Below are positions 49,114-59,000 of a stretch of 64,000 bases of DNA, piece by piece. The stretch is from Faucicola tetraodonis. Its GTDB lineage: Bacteria > Pseudomonadota > Gammaproteobacteria > Pseudomonadales > Moraxellaceae. Both the position numbers and the translations under genes were made by a program. Positions within the stretch are counted from its first letter, which is position 1, and each line of letters begins with the position of its first letter. The notes beneath the pieces were generated by a model that worked only from the letters and a program-made list of their open reading frames with translations, ran no database searches and was not told the DNA's origin. The stretch is taken from the NCBI GenBank assembly GCA_032017425.1, contig DALZPW010000010.1. One strand, given 5' to 3'.

Positions 49114-50142
49114 GTGTTGAGTAAAAACGTGTCTGAGCTAAACTTTTATGGCAGAGGTAATAGCCAAATTATGATAACCAAATCCAATACTTTAATTGAA
49201 GCGGGTTATGATTTGACTTTTGCCGAACATGATTTGATGACGCTTGCAGTCAATAAACTGCACAAAGAAAAAACAGGTGGTAAACAGGTGATGATTAGTG
49301 CTAAGGAGTTTGCGGCGGCTAATAATGTGAGTGATAACTATGCGTACCAAACTCTCAAAGAAGCTGCGAATACCTTAGGCAATAAGAAACTTAAATTTAC
49401 CCTATATCTTGACTTAACTCGTCACACTGAAAAAGAAGAAGATAAGCTAACTGTCATCAAGCCAAATCATTCTCATTTTACGACGTTACGAGCCGAATAC
49501 AATTGGCTACAGGGAATTTCTTATCAAGACCAACTTGGCTATATTATTCTGCACTTTTCTGACCCATTAGCATTTTTGATTGAAAGAACCAATGAGGCCT
49601 ACACAAAATATGATTATGTTAAAACCATTGAATTTACAGGCTGTAGCAGTAAACGTCTATATGAATTAGTGAAAAAATGGCAAGATATCAGAAAAGTCCC
49701 TGCCATGAGCGTGTTTGAATGGAAAGAATTTTTCGGTGTCGCAGACAAATACCCACAAATTTCAGAATTTAAGCGCCGTGTACTTGAACCTGCTATTGAA
49801 CAAATCAATAAACAAGGCGAGTTCAAATTAACACTTAGAACCACAAAAACGGGACGGAGTATTAGCCACTTTGAAATCGCCATTAAGTCTGTCAAATCAA
49901 AATTTGAATCAGCCAATAGTGGTGCAACAGCTTCAATTCAGCAAATTAAAACGCTTACACCGATTCAAGCTAATAAATTTGCTAAATTACTAGCCAATGA
50001 CAATAACTTTGGGGGTAAATTTGCTCGTTCAGGTGAATCTATGAATGAGTTTATCAATCGCTTATCTAATGAACTACAAAAAGATGCTAAAAAAATCGCT
50101 GATTACTTACCTTTCCTAAAAAAATGTGGCTTTAAGTTTTGA
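49114..50142 (+). CDS. Replication initiation protein, Rep_3/RepB family
   Basis: A 342-residue plasmid initiator with two winged-helix domains. The first contains DLTFAEHDLMTLAVNKLHKE and KEFAAANNVSDNYAYQTLKE; the second contains CSSKRLYELVKKWQDIRKVP and ISEFKRRVLEPAIEQINKQG. The last is the classic Rep_3 motif. It starts with GTG at 49114, about 115 bases after the iterons it would bind. It is oriented away from cas1. In a chromosomal window this signals a captured or integrated plasmid replicon; whether it still fires is unknown. Confidence 0.9.
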   Translation: MLSKNVSELNFYGRGNSQIMITKSNTLIEAGYDLTFAEHDLMTLAVNKLHKEKTGGKQVMISAKEFAAANNVSDNYAYQTLKEAANTLGNKKLKFTLYLDLTRHTEKEEDKLTVIKPNHSHFTTLRAEYNWLQGISYQDQLGYIILHFSDPLAFLIERTNEAYTKYDYVKTIEFTGCSSKRLYELVKKWQDIRKVPAMSVFEWKEFFGVADKYPQISEFKRRVLEPAIEQINKQGEFKLTLRTTKTGRSISHFEIAIKSVKSKFESANSGATASIQQIKTLTPIQANKFAKLLANDNNFGGKFARSGESMNEFINRLSNELQKDAKKIADYLPFLKKCGFKF

Positions 50143-50240
50143 CGCTCTAAATCTATCAGCCTCATTAGTAACTACCAAAAAAACAATAGCCTATTCATAA
50201 ATTACTAAAAATAAATTCACTATCTGACTTATCCAACAAT

Positions 50241-50456
50241 TTAACTACCTGTTTTATTAGGTTCATATTGGAACAAATCTCCCACCTGCACATCAAGTGC
50301 TTCGCAGATTTTATCAATCGTTTCAAAATCAATTCGTGTGGTTTGATCATTATAAATCTTGTGCATCGTTGATTTACTGATGTCTGTCATTCGAATTAAA
50401 TCAGCCACTTTCAAACGTCTTTCTGCCAAAAGTACCGGTAAATTACTTTTTATCAT
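50241..50456 (-). CDS. XRE/Cro-CI family HTH regulator
   Basis: A 71-residue single-domain DNA-binding protein: MIKSNLPVLLAERRLKVADL, the recognition part TDISKSTMHKIYNDQTTRID, and the family-typical ending ICEALDVQVGDLFQYEP. The frame opens at 50492, but the ATG at 50456 gives the natural N-terminus. It is divergent from the excisionase-integrase pair with a perfect inverted repeat between, so it probably represses that module and itself. Confidence 0.88.
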   Translation of the reverse strand: MIKSNLPVLLAERRLKVADLIRMTDISKSTMHKIYNDQTTRIDFETIDKICEALDVQVGDLFQYEPNKTGS

Positions 50457-50520
50457 ATAAAAAACCTTAATTGACTTAAAAAGTACTTGCATTGAACTAC
50501 ATTTTGCATTAAATTACTTC

Positions 50521-50566
50521 TATCGAATAACAAAATATTTTCATAAAACAATTTTGTTATTCGATA
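50521..50566. promoter_or_regulatory. Perfect 16-bp inverted repeat (operator) between regulator and excisionase
   Basis: TATCGAATAACAAAAT (50521-50536) and ATTTTGTTATTCGATA (50551-50566) are exact reverse complements with a 14-base gap. A TATAAT box at 50567-50572 abuts the right arm, positioned for plus-strand transcription of the excisionase gene. The site would let the XRE protein control both directions. Confidence 0.85.
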
Positions 50567-50597
50567 TATAATAAATTTCATTTCTTAAGAGGTTATT

Positions 50598-50813
50598 ATG
50601 ACACAAACATATCTGACAACAGAAGAGCTTTCTGAACGCATTAAGTATACGCCACGCACAATTCGTGTGACCCTTAAGGATAATGTGCTCATTGAAGGAG
50701 TGCATTATATTCGTCCATTTGGTGGTCGTAAAATCTTATATATATGGGAACAAATTGAAAAAGATATGCGTAACACCTTGTTGGGTACCATTAATGCAAT
50801 GGCTTTACAATAA
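50598..50813 (+). CDS. Excisionase-like small DNA-binding protein
   Basis: A 71-residue winged-helix protein of the Xis/MerR-like kind: YLTTEELSERIKYTPRTIRV followed by GVHYIRPFGGRKILYIWEQI. It sits 15 bases before the integrase gene on the same strand with a good ribosome binding site (AAGAGG). Together they form the standard excision and integration pair. Confidence 0.85.
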   Translation: MTQTYLTTEELSERIKYTPRTIRVTLKDNVLIEGVHYIRPFGGRKILYIWEQIEKDMRNTLLGTINAMALQ

Positions 50814-50828
50814 AACGGGAGAAAATAA

Positions 50829-52016
50829 ATGGCTTCAATTAGAAAGCGCTACGATAAACTTGTTGTTGATTTTCGCTTTTTGAATAAACGCTGTCGAGAA
50901 ACAACCAACCTAATCGACACGCCCGAAAATCGAAAAAAACTGGAAAAAATCATCCAAAAAATGGAAGCAGAAATCACCCTTGGACTATTTGATTATCTCA
51001 AATATTTCCCAAAAAGTGAGAAAGGCATTGAACTGATGGCACTCAAAGAGCGTGTGCAAAGTTTTCAATCTGACACACCCGTATTTAAAGACTTTGCTGA
51101 AACTTGGTTTGAAGAAAAGCAAATTGAATGGCGAGCAAGCTACATCGGCAAAATCAAAGATATTTTGGATAAGTATCTGGTGCCACATTTTGGCAAACGC
51201 AGTGTTATCGCTATTACAAGGGCAGATGTGTTAGCCTTCCGTACTTCTCTCGCCAAAGTGACCTACGGAACAGCTAACAAGCATCTGTCAGCAGCCAGAA
51301 TTAATTCGATAATGACCACTTTGCGTATGATACTGCAAGAAGCGGCAAAACGCTATAAATTTGAAAATCCTTATGAGGATATCAAGGTTTTAAAACTTGA
51401 TAAGCCTGATATTGAGCCATTCACCATTGAAGAGGTTTGGAAATTTATCAATGGCGTGCGTAAAGACTATAAAAACTATTACACCGTAAGGTTTTTCACC
51501 GGCATGCGAACCAGCGAAATTGATGGACTAACGTGGGAGCATGTGGATTTTGACCGCCGTGAAATCCGTGTTCGCCAAGCGTATGTTAAAGGCGTGATGG
51601 GTAAGCCCAAAACCCAAGAATCCAATCGCGATATCGCCATGTCACCTTGGGTTTATGAAGCGCTACAAGCGCAGTACAAAGTCTCACATGGTCGCTCAAA
51701 ATTCGTGTTTTGCAATCGAGAAGGAGAGCCACTCGATTATCACAATGTCAATCGTAAAGTGTGGCATCCCACGCTTCGACTGTTAGGGTTAAAAGCCCGT
51801 AACGCCTACCAAACCCGCCATACGGCTGCAACGCTATGGCTAGCCGCAGGAGAGGCGCCAGAATGGATCGCAAGGCAGATGGGTCACGCCAATACTACCA
51901 TGTTGTTTAAGGTTTATAGTCGCTATGTACCGAATATGACACGCCGTGATGGCAGTGCCTTTGAAGCCTTAATAGCTACCAGTCAAAAAGGGGAGTGTAG
52001 TCATGCCAGTGATTGA
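50829..52016 (+). CDS. Tyrosine recombinase/phage-type integrase
   Basis: A 395-residue integrase with an N-terminal arm-binding domain (MASIRKRYDKLVVDFRFLNK, like the Arm-DNA-binding DUF3596 type), a SAM-like core-binding domain and a catalytic domain. Catalytic residues visible are Arg in FFTGMRTSEIDGL, a His/Arg box in YQTRHTAATLWLAAG, His in ARQMGHANTTM and Tyr in LFKVYSRY. It overlaps the following small gene by 14 bases. The attachment site is not identified; the island's left-hand tRNA is 22 kb away and could belong to a different event. Confidence 0.92.
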   Translation: MASIRKRYDKLVVDFRFLNKRCRETTNLIDTPENRKKLEKIIQKMEAEITLGLFDYLKYFPKSEKGIELMALKERVQSFQSDTPVFKDFAETWFEEKQIEWRASYIGKIKDILDKYLVPHFGKRSVIAITRADVLAFRTSLAKVTYGTANKHLSAARINSIMTTLRMILQEAAKRYKFENPYEDIKVLKLDKPDIEPFTIEEVWKFINGVRKDYKNYYTVRFFTGMRTSEIDGLTWEHVDFDRREIRVRQAYVKGVMGKPKTQESNRDIAMSPWVYEALQAQYKVSHGRSKFVFCNREGEPLDYHNVNRKVWHPTLRLLGLKARNAYQTRHTAATLWLAAGEAPEWIARQMGHANTTMLFKVYSRYVPNMTRRDGSAFEALIATSQKGECSHASD

Positions 52017-52305
52017 TTATGAACAACTGCGACAAGCCATTAAACCGCATAATAATTTGAATTTTGTCAGCCAAACTGCCTGTGATTTGGCAAGAAAGTT
52101 GATTACTGAGTATGGTATTGCTAATGACGATAAGCTGTCTGAATGGCTCAATGAACAAAAATACAAATCACATAAAGCGCTAATGGTTTGGGTACAGCAA
52201 CAGTTGCCATTAATTGATAGTGATGAAACGGATTTTGAAAGATATCGTCAGATTCGTCGACTATTTTACGCCAATTTTTCAGAGTTTATAGAAGAGGTGC
52301 ATTAA
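52003..52305 (+). CDS. Hypothetical protein downstream of the integrase (100 aa)
   Basis: No family recognised. It is a soluble helical protein starting MPVIDYEQLRQAIKPHNNLN, overlapping the integrase stop by 14 bases and ending one base before the next gene starts. Tight packing indicates it is co-transcribed with the integrase. It may be an element accessory gene. Confidence 0.65.
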   Translation: MPVIDYEQLRQAIKPHNNLNFVSQTACDLARKLITEYGIANDDKLSEWLNEQKYKSHKALMVWVQQQLPLIDSDETDFERYRQIRRLFYANFSEFIEEVH

Positions 52306-52306
52306 A

Positions 52307-52681
52307 ATGCGTGTACGATTACTGACAAATAATATGCTAAATGGCTATTCATTAAAAATGTGCCAGGATTATTGGCAACCTTTTAATTATCCAAACCAAC
52401 ATCCATTTTCGCTTGAATGGCATATTAAACATATATGCCATCATTATGATGTGACTTCTGAAGAGCTTATCACGAGACTATCGATGGTAAAAGCTTTCGA
52501 TTCTTATATCCGCTGCGACACATGCGGGAAAATGTATGAGTTAAATAATCCATGTAAACTACCTAATCCAAATGATTTTATGAGCTGGCAGTGTGACGAC
52601 TGCAAAATATTTAAGCAAAGAGGGGTGATTAATTTACACAGTTTTTTAGTAAATATAGAAGATGATGATTGTCCATTTTAA
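52307..52681 (+). CDS. Hypothetical zinc-ribbon protein (124 aa)
   Basis: The function is not known. Two Cys pairs, CDTCGKM and CDDCKIF, separated by about 28 residues, form a probable zinc ribbon in the C-terminal half. The N-terminal half has aromatic residues (CQDYWQPFNYPNQHPFSLEW). It is one base after the 100-aa gene and just before a strong terminator, so it is the last gene of the integrase transcript. Confidence 0.7.
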   Translation: MRVRLLTNNMLNGYSLKMCQDYWQPFNYPNQHPFSLEWHIKHICHHYDVTSEELITRLSMVKAFDSYIRCDTCGKMYELNNPCKLPNPNDFMSWQCDDCKIFKQRGVINLHSFLVNIEDDDCPF

Positions 52682-52692
52682 ATATGCTCTAC

Positions 52693-52724
52693 AAAAATAC
52701 CGTCTAGTTTGGCGGTATTTTTTT
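52693..52724 (+). terminator. Intrinsic terminator of the integrase operon
   Basis: AAAAATACCG(T)C pairs with GGCGGTATTTTTTT. A second hairpin, CGACAT/ATGTCG with an A run on this strand, lies near 52830-52848 and would end transcription coming from the right on the minus strand. Confidence 0.8.
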
Positions 52725-52935
52725 GTTTGTTTAAAAATTAAGTTATTGTTTCAACTTTTTCAAGTGCTCCAAATGAAGTTTAATTTTTCAAAAAATCATT
52801 ATAGCTTATCAATCAAATAGCGCGAAAAAAAACGACATAAGATGTCGCAGCGAATACACCCACTTATTCCCAAAACCTTACATTTTGTTAGAATAAACTA
52901 AAATGTTGTTTAAAACTTTTTAATCTAACAAGACT

Positions 52936-53469
52936 ATGACTATTAAATTATCAAATCCGACACTGATATACCTACAAAAACTAACTTCGAATCATGCAGA
53001 CGAACTAAAGCAATGGTATGACATTCAATGTCAAATTTTTCAAAAAATGGATGACTTGCAATTGGAGGTGGAAATCAATCGAGCCATCCAGAAGCCAATA
53101 TTCCTGCAAAAATCGGCTAATCAAAACACTTTTTTAAATAACCTTCCTGTCTTATTCGCTATTTTGAACAATTACTTTGCTAGCTCGCAGTTGGTTCGTC
53201 CATTAACTGTTTTAACTTTTGATGATGAGCAGCTAGATGCAGGGATGATCTTTTTTGAAACCATCGAATTTATCGCTCGGCAGAAAAAATTGCTCAATGT
53301 TGATGATGAACTTGAACGACTTAGACGGCAGATTGCATCTCTATTAACCAAAGAACAGTGGCAATCAATTATTGGTCATCCTAAGCTTACCCAAAACAAA
53401 TTTTATCCGCTGTTAGGTATGTCAATTGCCACCGCTTATAACGGCAAGGAAAAAAGTGATGCCAAATAA
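52936..53469 (+). CDS. Hypothetical first gene of the giant-recombinase trio (177 aa)
   Basis: No family recognised. The protein is helical and acidic, starting MTIKLSNPTLIYLQKLTSNH, with a charged coiled segment VDDELERLRRQIASLLTKEQ near the end. Its last codons overlap the start of the next gene, so translation of the trio is likely coupled. It is probably an accessory DNA-binding or regulatory subunit of the recombinase set, inferred only from position. Confidence 0.6.
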   Translation: MTIKLSNPTLIYLQKLTSNHADELKQWYDIQCQIFQKMDDLQLEVEINRAIQKPIFLQKSANQNTFLNNLPVLFAILNNYFASSQLVRPLTVLTFDDEQLDAGMIFFETIEFIARQKKLLNVDDELERLRRQIASLLTKEQWQSIIGHPKLTQNKFYPLLGMSIATAYNGKEKSDAK

Positions 53470-56044
53470 TGATGATATCACAACCTCAATTGGCATCGGA
53501 GCTAACCCCAACAATGCTATCGAAAACCAAGACGGTTTGATAGCTATCAAGGCTGACCAAATCATCACAGCAATTGAAATGCTGTTTAGCGAAGAAAAAT
53601 CAATTAATAAAAGTAATCATTTTCCAGATGACGATATCCTTGCTAATTTGCAGTCTAGTTTGGTTAAATTGGTTATTGAGCTAAACAATTATGTCACCAT
53701 TGAACACATTGATCTATCAAAGCTTATTGATGAGCCATTACTATCAGAGTTGCCTGTGTTTCAGTCAACCTTTGAAGGCTTTCAAAAGAAACAACTAGAT
53801 GCTTATCCGCCTTTATTACAACTGATAGTTTTGCTGCACTATTTGGGATTGGGAGAAACAACCGAAAAAAATCAGCTAAAAAAACAATGGTTGCTACTGA
53901 TTTTGCTTATTGCTGTTCGGCTCAAAATTGTAGGTTTGAAGAGTTATTATAAAACCATTATTTTGCGTATCAAATTGGCGATTTTCTCCAACTCACCGAA
54001 TTATCAGTGGATTTGGCAGGTACTACAATCCGAACCTCTGGATAAAATTGACTTTGAGAATACAAGCTCCGCCGTTGAGCAATTTACTTCACGACTAAAG
54101 CAAACAGCTGATAACTATCTTCATCAAATGTTAATTCTCAATGATGCTAAAGTTGGAGAAAAACGTTCTCGTCAATTGCATTACATTGCCAAAGCCATTC
54201 AATTAAGCTTTTATAAGGGTAAAAGGCAAAGAGCTAAAATTGAGCGTGATGATGAGCAACATGAGCAAAATCAGCAGCAAGCCATCAAAGAATTTCAAGC
54301 ACTCAGAGATAGGAACAGCACGCCGTCACAATCTTCTCAAGTAGTCGTAGAACCTATTTTTCAACTACCTTTGAGCTATGATTATCGTTGGGATAAGCCA
54401 CCATTTGACCGAGATTTAGAAAACACTACCCCTGATATACAGACACAATTTTTACTACCTAACATTGACAGTAATGCCCAAACCAATATTACATTTGAAG
54501 AAGCTGTCGAAAATGCTCAGCAGTTTTTAACTTATCAAGATCGTCCTAGTGCCAGTATTGCTCATAATCCGCCACTGCAATCGGTTGAGTTGACCTTACA
54601 GCAACTGTATATTTCTCGGCGAGATTTTCGTTTTAATACGGACACACATGCTTTATCACAGTGGGGATATCAAGTCTTGTTTAACCGCCTGGCTTTTGAT
54701 GCGTTAGTTAGTCAAGCAAGTGAATTGTCAGTGGCTCATAAAAATGCTGCTAAATTGTTATTACTGAGTTTTATTACGGCAATGCCTATTAAAACGTTGA
54801 TTCAGCCATTATTTATAGCGACCAGTTCTTTATTTATCATCCAGAAAACCCAAGTGACACTTAGCTACCATCTGGGTATTACCCCCAGAAAAATTGAACA
54901 GTCCCATTTAGTTTTTGAAAATAATAGCGATAAAGTCAGTTTGCCATTGCCTGTCGCATTGATACATCATTTAGCCAATTCTGACAACTTGCCAAATATC
55001 GAAGCGGATATTAGCCAAAACAAAATTAATGAAATTGCTGACTATTTAAAGGTGTTACGGGAATCACTCGAACTGCCGTACTTATCCATTAACCGCATTG
55101 AGATGGCACTGGCGACCCTATTGATAAGGTATTTGGCTGGTAGTCATGGACATATTGCCGAACTAGTTTGCCGTATGCCCGCCCCTGACGCACCTGCTAT
55201 GTACTATAGCAGTCATGCTAACAGTGAAATCGTCAAACACTACATTAAAGCACTACAGCAGCTTAATACGCAGAATCATTTAGTGTTTGACTATTCTAAT
55301 CGGCGAACCGATGCAAATGTCGGTTCAGCATTTGCATTAACGTTAGACAGCGTGAAATCATTGCTTGAAGAAGTACAAAATTGGATTGCTAGTACCAATG
55401 ATTTTGAGCCACTATTTAATCGATTAAGCTGCTATGTCTGGCTGGTGTTTTGTGTATTGACAGGCATTCGTCCTAACAATGCACTGGGTGCGGTGAGAGA
55501 TATCGATTTGGAAGTTGGCTGGATAATGGTAAAAGATAAACCCAATAAGAAAGTGCAAAATCACCGCTTGATACCTTTATGCGACACGCTAATTAACCAT
55601 TTGGTCATCTACCAAAAAATCCTTGCTATTTTACGCACCCAATCCCTTGATAACCCTGCTATCACAGCAAGATTACATCGAGTCACGTTTGACGATGCCG
55701 ATATTACCTTGCTCAATTTACTCTCCGAAAAATTTGATAAATTACACGCCATCAAACGGGGCGATATGAATGCATTTTTACAGGATTTTATTAAGCTTGA
55801 TGTTTACTGGACACGGCATTTTGTTCGCACTCAATTAGAAAAACGGCAAGTGTCGATACATCTGATAAACACCGTGATAGGGCATGAGAAAAACCAACAA
55901 GAAGCCCTTGGTAAATTTTCTTCAACCTCAAAAAAACAAGTCCATGATGTTCGCCATACCTTTGAACATATCGCTACAGACTTGGCATTAGATAACAGTA
56001 TTCACTTTCTTGAACAGCAACTTCATCAATTAAAAGAAAAATAA
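53459..56044 (+). CDS. Large tyrosine-recombinase-like protein lacking the nucleophile
   Basis: An 861-residue protein; I chose the ATG at 53459 (ribosome binding site AAGGA), which overlaps the previous stop. The C-terminal third looks like a tyrosine recombinase fold: Arg in VLTGIRPNNALGA (about residue 671), lysines in KDKPNKKVQNHRLIPL, HxxR in WTRHFVRTQL (about 786), and His in NTVIGHEKNQQEA (about 807). The position expected to hold the Tyr nucleophile reads LGKFSS, so it is probably catalytically dead or uses another residue. The first 550 residues are helical with no recognised domain. It may be the non-cleaving partner of the next protein. Confidence 0.7.
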   Translation: MPNNDDITTSIGIGANPNNAIENQDGLIAIKADQIITAIEMLFSEEKSINKSNHFPDDDILANLQSSLVKLVIELNNYVTIEHIDLSKLIDEPLLSELPVFQSTFEGFQKKQLDAYPPLLQLIVLLHYLGLGETTEKNQLKKQWLLLILLIAVRLKIVGLKSYYKTIILRIKLAIFSNSPNYQWIWQVLQSEPLDKIDFENTSSAVEQFTSRLKQTADNYLHQMLILNDAKVGEKRSRQLHYIAKAIQLSFYKGKRQRAKIERDDEQHEQNQQQAIKEFQALRDRNSTPSQSSQVVVEPIFQLPLSYDYRWDKPPFDRDLENTTPDIQTQFLLPNIDSNAQTNITFEEAVENAQQFLTYQDRPSASIAHNPPLQSVELTLQQLYISRRDFRFNTDTHALSQWGYQVLFNRLAFDALVSQASELSVAHKNAAKLLLLSFITAMPIKTLIQPLFIATSSLFIIQKTQVTLSYHLGITPRKIEQSHLVFENNSDKVSLPLPVALIHHLANSDNLPNIEADISQNKINEIADYLKVLRESLELPYLSINRIEMALATLLIRYLAGSHGHIAELVCRMPAPDAPAMYYSSHANSEIVKHYIKALQQLNTQNHLVFDYSNRRTDANVGSAFALTLDSVKSLLEEVQNWIASTNDFEPLFNRLSCYVWLVFCVLTGIRPNNALGAVRDIDLEVGWIMVKDKPNKKVQNHRLIPLCDTLINHLVIYQKILAILRTQSLDNPAITARLHRVTFDDADITLLNLLSEKFDKLHAIKRGDMNAFLQDFIKLDVYWTRHFVRTQLEKRQVSIHLINTVIGHEKNQQEALGKFSSTSKKQVHDVRHTFEHIATDLALDNSIHFLEQQLHQLKEK

Positions 56045-56050
56045 CTTACC

Positions 56051-59000
56051 ATGATTTTAAAATTTCCCAAGCAACTCATTGCGGATTTTGCGCCTGTCAA
56101 TCATAGTGACACAAATCGTAATCAAGCTGCTACAAGTAAATTCTCAAGCCAACCACTAACTTACTTTGCCCTTCGGCAACATAGAAAATCAGTGTTATTT
56201 CTCAAACTCTCATCGCTATGGCGACAACAACAGCGAGATAACACAGGGCATCGAAAATGGGCCAAGGCAGATAAATACGTCAATCGTTTTTTTGCCAAAC
56301 AAATTTTTTATCCTTGTCCTAATCCATGCTTTGCTACCTATCATTCACTTAATCAACAGTTTAGCAAAGATTTTACCCGCTTATGGCGTATCGCTATTCC
56401 TATCTCAAAATTAGGCTTTGAGCAATTCTTACTGTCTGCTCAAGGCTTTATTAATCAGTATTACAATGATAATAAAAAAACTTATCTGTCGGCACATCGC
56501 CATTTAACCCAGTTTATCACTTATCAAAATACCCAGATTATTGAAGAATATCATTATCGGGTGCCATCGCCACCGATTGATGTTGAGCCCAAGGAAAATC
56601 CCCTTAGCTATACTGATAGTTATGTCACCAATGGCAAGAAGCTGCGCAAAATCATTAAAGCTGTCCATCACCATTGGCAGACACATGATGATTTTTCAAC
56701 AGAAGAAAGCTTTAGTTGGCTGATTTTTAGTGGCATTATCTACGGCGGCATTAATGATGCCACGCTGCTACAAGCTTGGCTGACTAGCTTGCTAAAAGCT
56801 TGTCAAAATATTGATGATTTCTTAGTGTTTGATGATTATCGATTGTTATTGAGCATACGTTACCTTTCAAAACACTACGGTAATGAATTTGAGAATGAAA
56901 CGCTATTTAACACCCAGCAAATTTTGCTTGATGCGTTGAGTCTGTGCTGGCTATATCGTTATAAACAAAGTGGTCAAACATATCCTAGAGCCATTAATGT
57001 CAATGCGTTGTTATTAACAGGTCTTACGCCTATCACCAATCAATTAGGTCTTAAAAAAATCACGCTTAGTTGGCTCTTAAAAAATGCCTGTTATCATTGG
57101 GAAATGCTTGACGGCGTTGATATTGACCAAGCCTTGGTGGGTATTATGCAGGGAAGACATCGTACCACGGGACTGATAAAGGCCGATTTCGAAAACTTGT
57201 TATCTGCTAATCCAGCGTCGAAAAAATTGGATGCCAATTACGATTTGATGATACTAGCCAAGCTTGATATTCAAAGCACAAAGCCGCTTGATGCTACAAA
57301 GGCAGGTTATAAAGAAAAGGTGAGACGATCAGACTTGGTCAAAGATATTCACAATATTTTCGATAAAGTTATGGATAAAAAATATCGTCCCCAGTTTATC
57401 GAAACACTCAATAAAAAACCAACAAAAGAAGAATATATTTTATACCGCTTACAATCACTGCATCATGTTGGCATCAGTTTAAGTGAACGAATTTTGATCG
57501 CGTGGATTGCTGATTTTGTAAAGCGGCAATCTGCCAATTATCAGTCAATTCTACAATACCTAAGCACCATCGGCTATGAATGGATTTATTTTACCAATTT
57601 TCAGCCCATTGATAGCTGGACGGATGAAGACTTTACTGAAACGTATGATGAAATGCTCGATTATAAAAAAAGTATATTAGGTAACCAAGATATCACCTAT
57701 GCTGCTCGGCGATTACAGAGCTTACATAACTTTGCTGAAACAAATTTTGGGCTCACAAAAGTCACCATTGAACAAGCAGAGAGTAAGCTAAAGGTAAGAG
57801 CTCAACTGCTCTCAGTCCACCAGTATTTGGCTTTCTTAGAGCAATTGACCCTGAATACCCAAGGACTTGATGGCATGATGGTTCGGGTGTTTTATATTCT
57901 CGCTTTCAGAACAGGTATGCGAAAAAAGGAACTGCTTGGGCTAAAATTCTCAGATATAGAACTGTTATCTTCGCCGCATCCTTCGTTGCTGATTCGTCCC
58001 AATGAACATCGCTCTATCAAAACTGAGGGTTCAATTCGGCGGGTGCCGATTTTTGCGGTTTTGACCCAAGATGAACTCAATTTTGTGAGTGATTTTTTTA
58101 AGCTGAGTAAACCCGATAAATTGAATCAGTTAATTTTTGTTTTTGCTGATAGCATACAAGGCATTGGCGATTCTTTACCCAACAATCTGCTAGAGCAAGT
58201 GTTGGCAGACATTGGGGCAACGCAAGAAATTACGCTTCACGGATTACGACATTGCACCGCCACCAATTTGGCATTATCACTTAATGCCACCCCAACGCTC
58301 GCTAGATTATTAACGCAGCAGACAGATGAACAGCGACAACGTCTGCATAGCGAATTATTAGGTGTCCATGATGCTCAAGACAAGTGGCACGCGATAGCCA
58401 GTTTTGTTGGGCATATCAGCCCACAACGCACTTTCCAGTATTATATTCATACGGCTATGTTGATGGCGACAGATAAAATTACCCAGGCGGAAATCATAAT
58501 TCCTTTAGCTACTTTCAAAAACATCACAGGTTTTGATAGGCGTAAACTGGGCAAAAATGGCTATCAATTTGAGGGTGATAGCTTGAATTTAAAAACTCTG
58601 CAACCTTTGCTCAATCGTTTAATATTGGACAAGCGAAAAGCTATCAAAGATAGTTGGCAGCGAGTAGGGGAGCAACAACTGTTGCCCATGTTGGGTTCAA
58701 TGTTTGATGACAAAGATGATATCGCGAATCAAGACTTTTTGACCTTTGCTTTTCATCAATATAGCGTCAATCAGGTATTAACTTTACTTACTAAAGCCGA
58801 TGTAATTTATAAGCAAGATTTGGATGCAAACTTTAGCCAAATTATCCAGCAAAGTTCCATTGATGATGATATTGCTCAACATTTAATTGATAGGGCAAAA
58901 ATAATAGCAAATTTAAAAACAAGAAAAAAACAACCGCGTTTTACCATTGAGCCAAACCAATTATCACCAATAGCGGTTTTTCATGATGATGAAAAAAAGT

